This document shows positions 17,687 to 27,700 of a stretch of 46,843 nucleotides of DNA, one piece after another; positions within the stretch are counted from its first letter, which is position 1; each line of letters opens with the position of its first letter. The position numbers and the translations under genes were made by a program. Location of the stretch: positions 1-46,843 of the forward strand of contig JAUXTH010000003.1 of assembly GCA_030679035.1 (NCBI GenBank), given 5' to 3'. The notes under the pieces are model-generated. The model searched no databases. It had not been told where the DNA came from and worked only from the letters and a program-made list of their open reading frames with translations. The DNA is from Methylobacter sp. Its GTDB lineage: Bacteria; Pseudomonadota; Gammaproteobacteria; Methylococcales; Methylomonadaceae.

Positions 17687-18940
17687 TTAACTATAAACCG
17701 GGAACCGTGCGCAAAGATTGCTGACTTTCTCGCGTACCGCTGCAAGCACAGATTCGTCTTCTATGTTTTCCATCACATCGCACATCATGTGGGCGACCTC
17801 AATCACTTCCGCTTCCTTAAAGCCGCGGGTGGTCGGCGCCGGCGTACCGACACGGATGCCGCTGGTCACGAATGGCGATTGCGGGTCATTAGGCACGGCG
17901 TTTTTGTTGACGGTGATGTGCGCTTTGCTCAATGCCGCATCGGCCGCTTTGCCGGTGATGCCTTTGGCAATCAGCGAAACCAGCATTAAATGATCGTCCG
18001 TGCCGCCGGAAACCACGTCGAAGCCGCGTTTCATAAACACGGCGGCCATGGCCTGGGCGTTTTTAATAACCTGTTGCTGATAAACGCGGAATTCAGGCTG
18101 CATGGCTTCTTTAAAGGCCACGGCTTTGGCCGCGATCACATGCATTAACGGGCCGCCCTGAATGCCGGGGAAGATGTTGGAGTCGAATTTCTTCTCCAGT
18201 TCCGGGTTGCTTTTGCACAAAATCAAGCCGCCGCGCGGGCCGCGCAAAGATTTGTGCGTGGTGCTGGTGACTACGTCCGCAATTGGCACGGGGTTGGGGT
18301 ATAAACCTGCGGCAACTAAACCGGCAACGTGCGCCATGTCGACAAACAGGTAAGCGCCCACTTTATCGGCGATGTCGCGGAAGCGTTGCCAATCCCAGAT
18401 GCGCGAGTAGGCGGAAAAACCGGCAACGATCACTTTAGGTTTGTGTTCCAGCGCCAAAGCTTCAACTTGCGCATAATCGATTTCGCCGGTTTCAGGGTGC
18501 AAACCGTATTGCACCGCGTTGTAGATTTTGCCCGAGAAGTTGGGTTTTGCTCCGTGGGTTAAATGGCCTCCATCGGCAAGGCTCAAGCCCAGAATGGTAT
18601 CGCCGGGTTGGATCAGGGCCATGAACACCGCCATGTTGGCTTGTGAACCTGAATGCGGTTGCACGTTGGCGTAATCTGCGCCGAACAATTCTTTGGCGCG
18701 GTCGATGGCCAATTGCTCTGCCTTGTCGACGAACTCACAGCCGCCGTAGTAACGTTTGCCGGGATAGCCTTCGGCGTATTTATTGGTCAGCTGCGAGCCT
18801 TGCGCTTCCATGACCCGTGGGCTGCAATAGTTTTCAGAGGCGATCAGTTCGATGTGATCTTCCTGGCGTTGACGTTCTTCTTCGAGGGCTTGGAACAATT
18901 CGTCATCGAAGCCTTTGATGGTCATTGATTTTTTAAACAT
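17687..18940 (-). CDS. glyA: Serine hydroxymethyltransferase
   Basis: GlyA adds the one-carbon unit of methylene-H4F to glycine to form serine, the first carbon fixation step of the serine cycle. The 417 residues are the normal length. Key parts visible are [18 protein letters not shown] near the N-terminus, [18 protein letters not shown], and the PLP lysine in [15 protein letters not shown]. The gene lies downstream of gck with a palindromic repeat in the 177-base gap. A good ribosome site (aggagaacgcc on the minus strand) precedes the ATG. The frame begins with [22 protein letters not shown] could be an alternative start. Confidence 0.97.
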   Translation of the reverse strand: MFKKSMTIKGFDDELFQALEEERQRQEDHIELIASENYCSPRVMEAQGSQLTNKYAEGYPGKRYYGGCEFVDKAEQLAIDRAKELFGADYANVQPHSGSQANMAVFMALIQPGDTILGLSLADGGHLTHGAKPNFSGKIYNAVQYGLHPETGEIDYAQVEALALEHKPKVIVAGFSAYSRIWDWQRFRDIADKVGAYLFVDMAHVAGLVAAGLYPNPVPIADVVTSTTHKSLRGPRGGLILCKSNPELEKKFDSNIFPGIQGGPLMHVIAAKAVAFKEAMQPEFRVYQQQVIKNAQAMAAVFMKRGFDVVSGGTDDHLMLVSLIAKGITGKAADAALSKAHITVNKNAVPNDPQSPFVTSGIRVGTPAPTTRGFKEAEVIEVAHMMCDVMENIEDESVLAAVREKVSNLCARFPVYS

Positions 18941-18973
18941 GGCGTTCTCCTGGATTAATAATTCGGTAGATAT

Positions 18974-19093
18974 GATAGAACACGGATTAGACAGATTTAC
19001 ACGGATTTTTTTTGAGTAACGGATTTTACCGAAATTTCAAAATAATCCGTTTTATCTGTGCATATCAGATAAATCCGCGTCATCCGTGTTCCA
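18974..19093. repeat. Palindromic repeat, tagaacacggat type, copy 1
   Basis: The left end atagaacacggat and the right end atccgtgttccat are near reverse complements about 100 bases apart, with further inner pairing (agatttacacggat against atccgcgtcatccg). Two related copies occur at 35458-35573 and 40171-40258. All three lie between genes. Confidence 0.7.
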
Positions 19094-19117
19094 TTTTTTA
19101 TTTGTTGTATCTTAAGG

Positions 19118-20488
19118 TTATGGCCGAACCAGCAATATTTGCAGATCGGCGACATTGGTGCCTGTCGCGCCGGTAATCACTAAGTCATCAGACGTTTTTA
19201 AAGCGGTGTATGAATCGTTATTCTCAAGCAGTTCGATCGGGTTGATGCCTGCATGAATCATGCGTTTTATCGTATTTGGGTCAACGATGCCGCCAGCTGC
19301 ATCGGTCGGGCCGTCGCGGCCGTCGGTGCCGCCGCTAAGGAATGTCCAGTTGCCGGCTAGGCCTTGTTGTTCTGCGGCAATTGCAAAAGCCAGCGCCATT
19401 TCCTGGTTGCGACCGCCGCGGCCCTTGCCTTTTAAGGTGACTGTGGTTTCGCCGCCTGCCAACAGGGCGATGGGTTTGTCTTGTGGGGGCGACTTAAGTC
19501 GCCTTTCAACGCACTGGGCGACTAAAGTCGCCCCCACAGTCCTGGCTTCGCCGGATAAATGGTCGCTGTAAAGTTCGGTCTCGTAGCCCAGGTTTTTTGC
19601 GGCTTCCAGCATCGCATTGACGCTGATGGTGTTGCTGCCGACCAGAATATGTGCGGTATTTTTAAACACGTCATCGCCCGGTTTGGGCGTTTCGGCAATA
19701 TGGCCCAACTTGCCTTGTTCCAAATGCTGTCTGATATTGCCTGGCACTTGCTCCCAAACGCCTTTGGCTTTAAGAATTTCGATCGCATCGGCGTAAGTGG
19801 TGTCGTCAGCTACGGTCGGGCCGCTGGCAATGGAACTTAAATCGTCGCCTACAGGACGTAGGCGAGGGGCGTAAGCAGGAGCGGAAGCTTCGCCCAACAC
19901 ATCGGATAAAATAAGCGCATGCAAATGGGCGGGCATAGCCATTCGGGCCAGGCCGCCGCCTTTTAGTTGCGACAAATGTTTGCGCACACAGTTAATCTGG
20001 TTGATGGTAGCGCCAGAGGCCAACAGCAGATCGGTGGTGGCAATCTTTTCCTGCAAGGTAATCTGGCCCGCAGGGTAGGGGATCAACGCCGAACCGCCGC
20101 CGCTGACCAGTACCAGCACCAGTTCATGTTCTTGGGTATTTTGCACCCGGTCGGCAATGATTTGCGCCGCTTTAAGGCCGTTTGCATCGGGTAATGGATG
20201 CGCCGCGCCGAGCACGTCAACATTGTCGATATGTCTAACATTTTCATAATTGGTGACGGCTATGCCACGGCCCGCCAGCTTTTCTGTCGGGATAATTTCC
20301 TGCGCCGCCTGTGCCATCGCGCAGGCGGCCTTGCCGAACGCTACAAGATGAACCTTTGAATAATTGCTAAAGAGTTCCGGTACAAGATGGCGTTTAACAG
20401 CCTGGTAAGGATCGGCTGCCGCTATGCCTGCCTGAAAAATGCTGAGGGCATCTTGTCTGATTAATGCCGGATCGGGTAAATGGCTCAT
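19118..20488 (-). CDS. gck: Glycerate 2-kinase with two repeat-derived insertions
   Basis: This enzyme phosphorylates glycerate to 2-phosphoglycerate in the serine cycle. Family signatures are LVSGGGSALIPYPA, SGATINQINCVRKHLSQLKG, IASGPTVADDTTYADA, LLAGGETTVTLKGKGRGGRN and SGGTDGRDGPTDAAGG. The length, 456, exceeds the usual ~420. The surplus is explained by two repeat elements in frame: residues about 198-214 (GEASAPAYAPRLRPVGD) coded by 19845-19895, and about 317-335 (ATLVAQCVERRLKSPPQ) coded by 19482-19538. Both lie at likely surface loops outside the signature motifs, so the enzyme may remain active. It follows mtdA by 18 bases on the same strand and precedes glyA. Confidence 0.95.
   Translation of the reverse strand: MSHLPDPALIRQDALSIFQAGIAAADPYQAVKRHLVPELFSNYSKVHLVAFGKAACAMAQAAQEIIPTEKLAGRGIAVTNYENVRHIDNVDVLGAAHPLPDANGLKAAQIIADRVQNTQEHELVLVLVSGGGSALIPYPAGQITLQEKIATTDLLLASGATINQINCVRKHLSQLKGGGLARMAMPAHLHALILSDVLGEASAPAYAPRLRPVGDDLSSIASGPTVADDTTYADAIEILKAKGVWEQVPGNIRQHLEQGKLGHIAETPKPGDDVFKNTAHILVGSNTISVNAMLEAAKNLGYETELYSDHLSGEARTVGATLVAQCVERRLKSPPQDKPIALLAGGETTVTLKGKGRGGRNQEMALAFAIAAEQQGLAGNWTFLSGGTDGRDGPTDAAGGIVDPNTIKRMIHAGINPIELLENNDSYTALKTSDDLVITGATGTNVADLQILLVRP
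19482..19538. repeat. Palindromic repeat inside gck (gcgactnnagtcgc type), copy 1
   Basis: Outer arms tgtgggggcgactt and aagtcgcccccaca flank a short centre. The element matches the one inside lnt at 43415-43461. Both encode the peptide RLKSPPQ in frame. Confidence 0.9.
19845..19895. repeat. Dispersed repeat inside gck, copy 2 of the 5241-5287 element
   Basis: The core aggggcgtaagcaggagcgg differs by one base from the reverse strand of the intergenic copy. The adjoining small palindrome cctacaggacgtagg is also shared. It splits the conserved SDV-GDDLSxIASGPT region of the kinase by about 15 residues without breaking the frame. Confidence 0.85.
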
Positions 20489-20506
20489 GTCAGGTTCGGT
20501 CGCGGT

Positions 20507-21364
20507 TTAGGCCATTTCCTTAGCCAAGGCAAAGATATTTTCGGCATCGAAAATCTGTTTGTTATCTTCAAATAACTTTGCGATACAGGCGCGGTGCAAG
20601 GCCAGCTTTAACGAGCCGAAACCGATAGCGCCCCAAATTATTTTGCCTTCGCGCAGATTACCTTTGTCCATTACATCGGTGCCGCCAATTCCCAACGGCG
20701 GCGTAGCGTTGGCATCGGCGATCATTTCAATATGGGTGTTATGCTGCCATTGATCGGGCCTAAGCAGCTCCACGCCCGCCGCGCCGGTTGCAAAAACAAT
20801 GTTGGCGTGTTCAATGGCGTTGGCTCTGGCATTATTGTCAAGGGCTTCAACAGGGGTCAGGTTTACGCCAAAGCGGGCTTTCATGTTGTTGCACGCTTGA
20901 ATGGCGCGCTCCATTTTACGGCCGGTCAATGTTACTTCTGCGCCTTCCATAGCCAGCATGGCCGCCGCACGTTGTCCTACCGGGCCGGTACCGGCCAGTA
21001 CCACCGCTTTTTTACCGGCCAAAGTTCCGCTGGATGCCAATTTTGCAACGGCGGCGGCGGCTGTGGTGTTGCTGCCGTTACTGTCGAGCATCACCGAGAC
21101 CTGGAAGCCAGGGAAAAAGTGTTTTTGCACCGCAATAAACAATGCCTGTCCTGCAATCATGTCACTGCCGCCGACAAAAATGGCGGTATTTTTTTTATCC
21201 TTGGGTGCACGGGTAAATATCGTGCCTTCTACCAGACCTGAGATGTTTTCAGGTGTCAATCCGCCGTGTCCGATCACATGATCCGCACCGCCATCATAAG
21301 CTACAACGGTATCGAAAACTGAAGGGTGAGAGTCTGTATCGAATTGGAATAGCAGTTTTTTCAT
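20507..21364 (-). CDS. mtdA: NADP-dependent methylenetetrahydromethanopterin/methylene-H4F dehydrogenase
   Basis: MtdA oxidises or reduces methylene-H4F or methylene-H4MPT with NADP and is typical of methylotrophs that use the serine cycle. The 285 residues match the family. It begins MKKLLFQFDTDSHPSVFDTV, carries GGADHVIGHGGLTPENISGL, and has the dinucleotide fold AVVLAGTGPVGQRAAAMLA at about 140-158. It is the first gene of the mtdA-gck-glyA unit. A TATAAT-like -10 box is seen on the minus strand at 21421-21426, about 60 bases before the ATG. The mdh gene is transcribed in the other direction from the same 349-base gap. Confidence 0.95.
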   Translation of the reverse strand: MKKLLFQFDTDSHPSVFDTVVAYDGGADHVIGHGGLTPENISGLVEGTIFTRAPKDKKNTAIFVGGSDMIAGQALFIAVQKHFFPGFQVSVMLDSNGSNTTAAAAVAKLASSGTLAGKKAVVLAGTGPVGQRAAAMLAMEGAEVTLTGRKMERAIQACNNMKARFGVNLTPVEALDNNARANAIEHANIVFATGAAGVELLRPDQWQHNTHIEMIADANATPPLGIGGTDVMDKGNLREGKIIWGAIGFGSLKLALHRACIAKLFEDNKQIFDAENIFALAKEMA

Positions 21365-21420
21365 GTGTTACTCGTAATGGGTTCGGCCGGTATGCGTGAA
21401 TACGATTATTAAAGCGACAT

Positions 21421-21426
21421 ATTATA
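21421..21426 (-). promoter_or_regulatory. Possible -10 box for mtdA
   Basis: TATAAT is perfect on the minus strand. A good -35 box at normal spacing is not evident, so an activator may be needed or the match may be chance. Confidence 0.3.
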
Positions 21427-21576
21427 CGCGATAAACAAAACACTGCCTTATTTAGCCTATGTCCTGATTGGACGCGGCTTGAATATTGGGCATGTTTTTT
21501 TGATATGCTTGCCTGTAGAGGCTTATCTTCGTTATTATCTGTAAAAACGGAGTATGCTGTGGTTGTTAGGCATTAT

Positions 21577-21623
21577 CGGCAATTGCTCCTGCATTGCTCT
21601 ACCCCCTGCATTCATGCAGTCGT
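21577..21623. repeat. Repeat upstream of mdh, related to one downstream
   Basis: cggcaattgctcctgcat (21577-21594), gctctacc (about 21595-21603) and tcatgcagtcgt (about 21612-21623) recur in the same order after mdh at 22740-22807, where extra bases split them. Confidence 0.65.
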
Positions 21624-21713
21624 CGGGAATGGAATTAGCTGCAATATTTTCCGATGAGTTTGGTAGCTTTCGACTAAGCTTAGGAAAAATTATAAAAATT
21701 AAAGGAAAGACCG

Positions 21714-22694
21714 ATGAAAACACCCGTTCACATTGCTGTAACAGGCGCCGCCGGACAAATTAGTTATTCTTTGCTGTTTCGATTGGCCGCCGGCGCGTTG
21801 CTGGGCTACGACCAGCCGATCGTATTGCATCTGCTTGAAATAACCCCGGCACTGAACGCCTTGCAAGGTGTGGTCATGGAGTTAAAAGACTGCGCTTTCC
21901 CGTTGTTGCATCGCATTGAAGTCACCGACGATCCTAGGGTGGCGTTTAAAAATGTTGATTACGCATTCCTGGTTGGCGCGCGGCCAAGAGGCCCCGGCAT
22001 GGAGCGCAAAGATCTATTGGAGGTGAACGCAGCGATATTTGCGGTTCAAGGCAGAGCTTTAAATGACGTTGCAAGCAGAAAGGTAAAGGTCTTGGTGACC
22101 GGCAATCCGGCCAACACCAATGCGCTGATTGCGTTGAGCAATGCGCCGGATTTAAAGCCGGAGAATTTTTCCGCAATGACAAGGCTGGATCATAATCGGG
22201 CGCTAAGCCAATTGGCGGAAAAATGCGGTGTGTTGCCGGCTGATGTGAAAAATATGACTATCTGGGGCAACCATTCGACGACCCAGTATCCCGACATCCA
22301 TCATGCCAAGGTCAAGGGTCAGGACGCCTTGTCGTTGGTTGACAATGCTTGGTACGTCAATGAATTCATTCCGGTCGTTCAGCAGCGGGGCGCGGAAATC
22401 ATCAAGGCCAGGGGGCAGTCCAGCGCCGCCTCGGCTGCCAATGCGGCGATAGGCCAGATGAAAACTTGGGCCTTGGGCACCGAGCCGGGTGATTGGGTGA
22501 GCATGGCTGTATTATCGGACGGCAACTACGGCGTTGAATCCGGGCTGGTTTACTCGTTTCCGGTAACGGTAGTCGACGGCGAAGTTAATATCGTAAGAGG
22601 CCTGGACATTAACGATTTTAGCAGGCAAAGAATGCGGCTGACCGAGGCCGAATTAAAAGAAGAAAGGGATGCGGTTAAGCATTTGTTGAAATAA
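21714..22694 (+). CDS. mdh: Malate dehydrogenase
   Basis: The enzyme interconverts oxaloacetate and malate with NAD(H). In the serine cycle it makes malate for malate thiokinase. The 326 residues belong to the cytosolic-type MDH group: nucleotide loop [19 protein letters not shown], substrate-site R in [28 protein letters not shown], and the catalytic His in [17 protein letters not shown] ribosome site (aaaggaaag) precedes the ATG at 21714. It stands alone, divergent from mtdA, and is flanked on both sides by related short repeats. Confidence 0.96.
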   Translation: MKTPVHIAVTGAAGQISYSLLFRLAAGALLGYDQPIVLHLLEITPALNALQGVVMELKDCAFPLLHRIEVTDDPRVAFKNVDYAFLVGARPRGPGMERKDLLEVNAAIFAVQGRALNDVASRKVKVLVTGNPANTNALIALSNAPDLKPENFSAMTRLDHNRALSQLAEKCGVLPADVKNMTIWGNHSTTQYPDIHHAKVKGQDALSLVDNAWYVNEFIPVVQQRGAEIIKARGQSSAASAANAAIGQMKTWALGTEPGDWVSMAVLSDGNYGVESGLVYSFPVTVVDGEVNIVRGLDINDFSRQRMRLTEAELKEERDAVKHLLK

Positions 22695-22719
22695 ACAGGC
22701 GGTTTAACTCAAGCTCCTC

Positions 22720-22807
22720 TTGCAGGAGCAAATTCGCCTCGGCAATTGCTCCTGCATCGCCTAAAGCGCCTACTTTCGGTGCTCTACCTCCTAGATCATG
22801 CAGTCGT
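22720..22807. repeat. Hairpin and repeat downstream of mdh
   Basis: tgcaggagcaa (22721-22731) and ttgctcctgca form an inverted repeat around 22721-22756. Its right part and the following text match the repeat upstream of mdh. It may also serve as the mdh transcript end. Confidence 0.6.
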
Positions 22808-22848
22808 TCGTGGTTCTGCTGCGGAGAATTCAATTTAGAATCATCACA

Positions 22849-23511
22849 ATGCCCCCTATTATTCGGTTCGACCACGTATCGGTCATTGCCCACCAAAAAA
22901 CGATTCTATCCGACATCAGTTTTGCACTCTTCCCTGGAGAAAAGGCCGTGTTATGCGGCAAATCCGGCTCTGGCAAGAGCAGTGTGCTGAGAACTTTGCT
23001 GGGTCTCCATCCGATAAAATCAGGCATGGTGTACTTTCAGGAACAACCGTTGACTCCTGTTTCTGTCCAGGTCATTCGAAGCTGCGCCGCTTACATAGGA
23101 CAAGAACCGATGTTGGGTGCTGAAAGCGTGCGGGAAGCGCTGCTATTGCCTTTTCAATTCAAGTCGCATCGTGATCATCGGCCTACGGAAGCCCAACTTG
23201 TCGAGGTGCTGCAACGACTGCAACTGCCTGCAAACATTTTAAGCCAGGAAAGCAATCGCATTTCCGGCGGCGAAAAACAGCGGGTTGCGCTGGCTCGGGG
23301 TCTGTTATTGGGCAAAAAACTGTATCTGCTGGACGAGGTGACCAGCGCGCTGGATGCGGAAAGCAAGCGAGTCGTGTTCGATGTCTTCTCCGATCCGCAT
23401 CTGACGGTTCTTTCGGTGGCTCATGACCCCGAGTGGTTGGAACGTTGCGGCATTGTTTTTGAACTTGAAGCGGGTCAATTGACTCAGGTAAGGCGTGATG
23501 GAAACACTTGA
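22849..23511 (+). CDS. fetA: ABC transporter ATP-binding protein, FetA-like
   Basis: Residues counted from the ATG at 22849 (MPPIIRFDHVSVIAHQKT); an in-frame upstream start at 22798 lies within a repeat and is less likely. Visible motifs are Walker A CGKSGSGKSS, Q-loop AAYIGQEPML, signature ISGGEKQRVALARGL and Walker B LYLLDEVTSALDA. With the FetB-like permease that follows (17-base overlap) it forms a two-gene ABC transporter. The E. coli FetAB pair has been linked to iron homeostasis and oxidative stress resistance; the substrate here is inferred from the pairing. Confidence 0.88.
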   Translation: MPPIIRFDHVSVIAHQKTILSDISFALFPGEKAVLCGKSGSGKSSVLRTLLGLHPIKSGMVYFQEQPLTPVSVQVIRSCAAYIGQEPMLGAESVREALLLPFQFKSHRDHRPTEAQLVEVLQRLQLPANILSQESNRISGGEKQRVALARGLLLGKKLYLLDEVTSALDAESKRVVFDVFSDPHLTVLSVAHDPEWLERCGIVFELEAGQLTQVRRDGNT

Positions 23512-24289
23512 TATTGAGCTGCCGCGGATGGCGCTGCTCTACGGCCTTTGTTTGCTGCCCTGGTTACTGCTTTGGCTGATTGGCCTGCGCTTGAGTCGGG
23601 ATATTGGCATCAGCATCCTGCGCATGAGCATCCAGTTGGCGCTGGTTGGCATCTATCTGAAAATGCTGTTCGATCTTAACCATCCTTGGCTCAACGGTCT
23701 ATGGATATTGATGATGCTGATAGTCGCCGATTTAAGCATTCTGAAGCGTGCAGGACTTAAAGTCCGCTATTTTGCGTTAGCCACTTTTACGGCAATTGCC
23801 TCCAGCATAATGTTTTCCACTGCCTATCTGGTGATTCTGGTCATCCAGCCGACTCACTATTACGATGCCCGTTATATCGTACCTTTGGCCGGCATGATCC
23901 TCGGCAACTGTCTGCAAGGAAACGTCATCGCATTGGAACGCTTCTATTCGGCACTACGCAAGAACGAGCATGAATACGCGACTTTTCTAATGCTGGGGGC
24001 GACACGTTGGGAAGCTGTGCGCCCGTATTTTCGGGATGCGATAAAAGCCGCGATCAATCCGACCATTGCCGGCATGGCTACAATGGGGCTGGTATCTTTG
24101 CCCGGCATGATGACGGGGCAAATTCTGGGTGGTAGCGAACCGTGGCTGGCGGTTAAATATCAAATCGCCATCATGATCTGCATTTTTACCAGTACCACCA
24201 TCGCCAGCATCATCAACTTGAAGCTCAGTCTGAATATTGCATTTAACGCGTTTGATGTGTTGAGGGATGAAGTAATAGAGAAGCCTTGA
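23495..24289 (+). CDS. fetB: ABC transporter permease, FetB/UPF0014 family
   Basis: The 264-residue membrane protein has about seven hydrophobic segments and the family features: IGISILRMSIQLALVGIYL, PLAGMILGNCLQGNVIALER, then EYATFLMLGATRWEAVRPY and MATMGLVSLPGMMTGQILGG. Start codons GTG 23495 and ATG 23498 adjoin; the ATG is preferred for its codon type. It overlaps the end of fetA, so the two are made together. Probable role is export of iron or a related metal across the inner membrane. Confidence 0.9.
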   Translation: MMETLDIELPRMALLYGLCLLPWLLLWLIGLRLSRDIGISILRMSIQLALVGIYLKMLFDLNHPWLNGLWILMMLIVADLSILKRAGLKVRYFALATFTAIASSIMFSTAYLVILVIQPTHYYDARYIVPLAGMILGNCLQGNVIALERFYSALRKNEHEYATFLMLGATRWEAVRPYFRDAIKAAINPTIAGMATMGLVSLPGMMTGQILGGSEPWLAVKYQIAIMICIFTSTTIASIINLKLSLNIAFNAFDVLRDEVIEKP

Positions 24290-24436
24290 TTGGCTATTAT
24301 TTGGCTTATGAGTTCCTGAAATACGTTTTTTCAGGAAGATACCCCGCGTTGCTGGTTATACGCAAAACGCCAGTGAGTCGATATTGGGTTGTGAATCCCT
24401 TCAGGCAGATGATCCCCGGCAAAAAAAGCCGCTAGC

Positions 24437-24468
24437 AAGTAGCCTGGATGGAGCTTGCGGAATCCAGG
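24437..24468. repeat. Dispersed repeat tagcctggat..agcttgcgga, copy 1
   Basis: tagcctggatggagcttgcg followed by gaatccag matches, in reverse, the text at about 41551-41580 (ctggactccgcaagcttgatccaggcta). Confidence 0.6.
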
Positions 24469-24488
24469 ACTTCATGGCGCTCCGATCA

Positions 24489-24520
24489 TCCCGTATTCCG
24501 CTACGCTACATACGGGCTAC
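24489..24520. repeat. Palindromic repeat gtagc..agcgtagcg..ac, copy overlapping a gene end
   Basis: cccgtattccg and its counterpart (catacggg) flank the centre ctacgcta. On the minus strand the element supplies the last codons and TAG stop of the glutaredoxin-like gene. It belongs with the copies at 37697-37733, 44384-44416 and 44983-45007. Confidence 0.7.
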
Positions 24521-24745
24521 GCGACCAATAAACTCTTCAGCCTCAACTTGATCGAACGGCCAACCCAGTTCCTGCTTGGTCTCCGAGTCATACAAAACCG
24601 GAATGCGCACAGCGTATTGTTCCTGCCACTGTTCCTGTTCGGCAATATCCACAGTCTCAACGCCATCCGGCACACAGGCATTAACAATAATCTCCGCCTG
24701 TTCGCAAAGATGGCAGCCGGAGGTGCCGAACAGCATTAAGCGCAT
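24506..24745 (-). CDS. Glutaredoxin-like protein (DUF836 type)
   Basis: A 79-residue thioredoxin-fold protein: MRLMLFGTSGCHLCEQAEII with the redox pair C-x-x-C (CHLC), and IPVLYDSETKQELGWPFD with the cis-Pro region. It starts one base after the metH stop on the same strand, so it is probably co-transcribed with metH; a role in keeping MetH or cobalamin reduced is conceivable but not shown. The last residues (VARM) and the stop come from a palindromic repeat, so the native C-terminus may have been trimmed or extended. Confidence 0.85.
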   Translation of the reverse strand: MRLMLFGTSGCHLCEQAEIIVNACVPDGVETVDIAEQEQWQEQYAVRIPVLYDSETKQELGWPFDQVEAEEFIGRVARM

Positions 24746-24746
24746 A

Positions 24747-27700
24747 TCAATGGTGCAAATGCGCCGCCAGCCAACGCTCGGCCACTTCTTCCGCGATGCC
24801 TTTGCGTCTGGCGTAATCTTGCAATTGGTCTTTATCTATCTTGCCGACATTAAAATACTGCGACTCGGGGTGGGAAAAATACCAGCCGCTTACCGCTGAA
24901 GCGGGGTACATAGCGTAACTTTCGGTCAGCTCTATGGTGGTATGTTCGGTCACATTGAGCAGCTCAAACAGTTTGCCCTTCTCGGTATGATCGGGACACG
25001 CAGGGTACCCTGGCGCTGGCCGTATGCCTTGATAGGCTTCGTTGATTAACTGATCGGCCTCATGAGTTTCATCTTTGGCATAGCCCCAATACTCTTTTCT
25101 GACCACCTGATGCATGTATTCCGCAAACGCTTCGGCCAATCTGTCGGCCAGAGCTTTGAGCATGATCGAGCTGTAATCATCATTATCCAGTTCAAACTCT
25201 TGCAGTTTTTGTTCTATGCCGATGCCGGTCGTTACCGCAAAAGCGCCGATATAGTCGGCTTTGCCGCTATCAATCGGAGCGATAAAATCCGACAGGCAAT
25301 AATTTGGCCTGCCCGGCGCTTTAACGTTCTGCTGACGTAAATGATGCAGGGTTTCCTTTTTCTGGGCGCGGGTGTCATCGGTGTACACCACGACATCATC
25401 GCCGTCGCTGTTGGCAGGAAAGAACCCCACCACGGCGCGGGCGCTCAGCCATTCTTCATTGATGATTTTTTTCAGCATGTCCTGTGCGTCTTGAAACAGC
25501 TTTCTGGCTTCAACGCCGATGACCTTATCATCGAGTATTTTGGGATAGCTTCCGGCCATTTCCCAGGTTTGGAAAAATGGCGACCAGTCGATATACCAGA
25601 CCAGCGTATCCAATGGAAAATGGTCGATGACTTTTATGCCCAGGAACGATGGTTTAACCGGCTCGTAGCTGCCCCAGTTGAATTTATTGCGCCGGGCTTC
25701 TTCTAAAGGATGTTGCTTGGTTTTGGCTTCGCGGCCTTTGTGTCGTTCCCTGACTTCCTCGTATTCTTCACTGATGCTTTTGACGAAATCGTCTTTTAAC
25801 TCGGCGCTCAGCAAGTTGCTGGCAACGCCGACTCCGCGTGACGCATCGGTCACGTAAACTATCGGGCCGTCGTAATTCGGGGCGATTTTTACGGCGGTAT
25901 GCGCACGCGAAGTTGTCGCGCCGCCTATCATCAACGGAATGGTAAAGCCCTGGCGCTGCATTTCTTTGGCGACATGCACCATTTCATCCAGCGACGGCGT
26001 AATCAGGCCGCTTAAGCCGATAATGTCGACGTTTTCCAAGCGCGCGGTTTGCAAAATCTTTTCGGCAGGCACCATCACGCCTAAATCAACCACGTCATAG
26101 TTATTGCATTGCAAGACCACCGCGACGATATTTTTGCCGATGTCGTGCACATCGCCTTTGACCGTCGCCATCAGGATTTTGCCGTTGGTTTGCCGCTCAC
26201 CTGCCGCTTTGTCGGCGTCCATAAACGGCATTAAATAAGCCACGGCTTTTTTCATGACCCGCGCCGATTTGACCACTTGCGGCAGGAACATTTTACCGGC
26301 ACCGAACAAGTCGCCGACCACATTCATGCCGTCCATCAACGCGCCTTCGATGACGTGCAAGGGCCGTTCGGCTTCCAGTCTTGCCTGCTCGGTATCTTCA
26401 TCGATGTAATCGGTGATGCCTTTGACCAATGCATGTTCCAGACGCTTGCTGACCGGCCAGCTGCGCCATTCCAGGTCTTGTTCTTTTCCTGCGCTGCTGC
26501 TGCTGCCGTCGCCGCGATACTTGTCGGCCAGCTCCAGCAATTTATCGGTGCCGCTGCCGTCGTGAGTATTTAATATGACTGCTTCAACCGCATCGCGTAA
26601 GTCACGAGGAATGTCTTCGTAAATCGCCAGCTGACCTGCATTGACGATGCCCATATCCATGCCCGCCTGTATCGCATGGTATAAAAACACCGCATGGATC
26701 GCTTCCCGCACCGGGTTATTGCCCCGAAATGAAAACGATACGTTGGAAACGCCGCCGGAAACCAGCGCGTAAGGCAGGGTGCGTTTGATCTCGCGGGTGG
26801 CTTCGATGAAATCCACGCCGTAATTGTTGTGCTCGTCGATGCCGGTGGCGACGGCGAATATGTTGGGGTCGAAAATAATGTCTTCGGGCGGAAAGCCGAC
26901 TTGTTCGGTTAATATTTTATACGCCCGTTGGCATATTTCGATTTTCCGGGCTTTGGTGTCGGCCTGACCGTCTTCATCAAAGGCCATCACGATAACGGCC
27001 GCGCCATAACGGCGCACCAGTTTGGCGTGTTGGATAAACGCGGCTTCGCCTTCTTTAATCGAGATGGAATTGACTACGCCTTTGCCCTGGATGCATTTTA
27101 GTCCGGCTTCCAGAATCTCCCATTTGGATGAATCCAGCATGATCGGCACTTTGGCGATGTCCGGTTCGGACGCGATCAGCATCAAAAAGCGCACCATCGC
27201 TGCTTTGGAATCCAGCATGCCTTCATCCATATTGATGTCGATAATTTGTGCGCCGTTTTCAACCTGCTGTTTGGCTACATCCAATGCCGCTTCAAAATCG
27301 CCTTCGATAACCAGTCGCTTGAACGCCGCCGAACCGGTCACGTTGGTGCGCTCGCCGACATTAACAAATAACGAATCCGGGCCGATGTTCATCGGCTCGA
27401 GTCCTGATAACCGGCATTGTTTGGGTATCTCGGGGATTTTTCGGGGGGGGTATTTTTGTACGGCTTCGACTATCGCTTTGATATTCGCGGGCGAAGTGCC
27501 GCAACAACCGCCGATAATATTCAAAAAGCCCATTTTCGCCCAATCGGCCAACTCCAGAGCCATCGCTTCCGGCGTTTCGTCGTATTCGCCGAACTCGTTA
27601 GGCAGGCCCGCGTTGGGATGCGCGGAAATATGGGTGTCGGCAATACCCGACAACTCATCAATATGTTGGCGCAATTCGGTCGCGCCTAAAGCGCAGTTAA

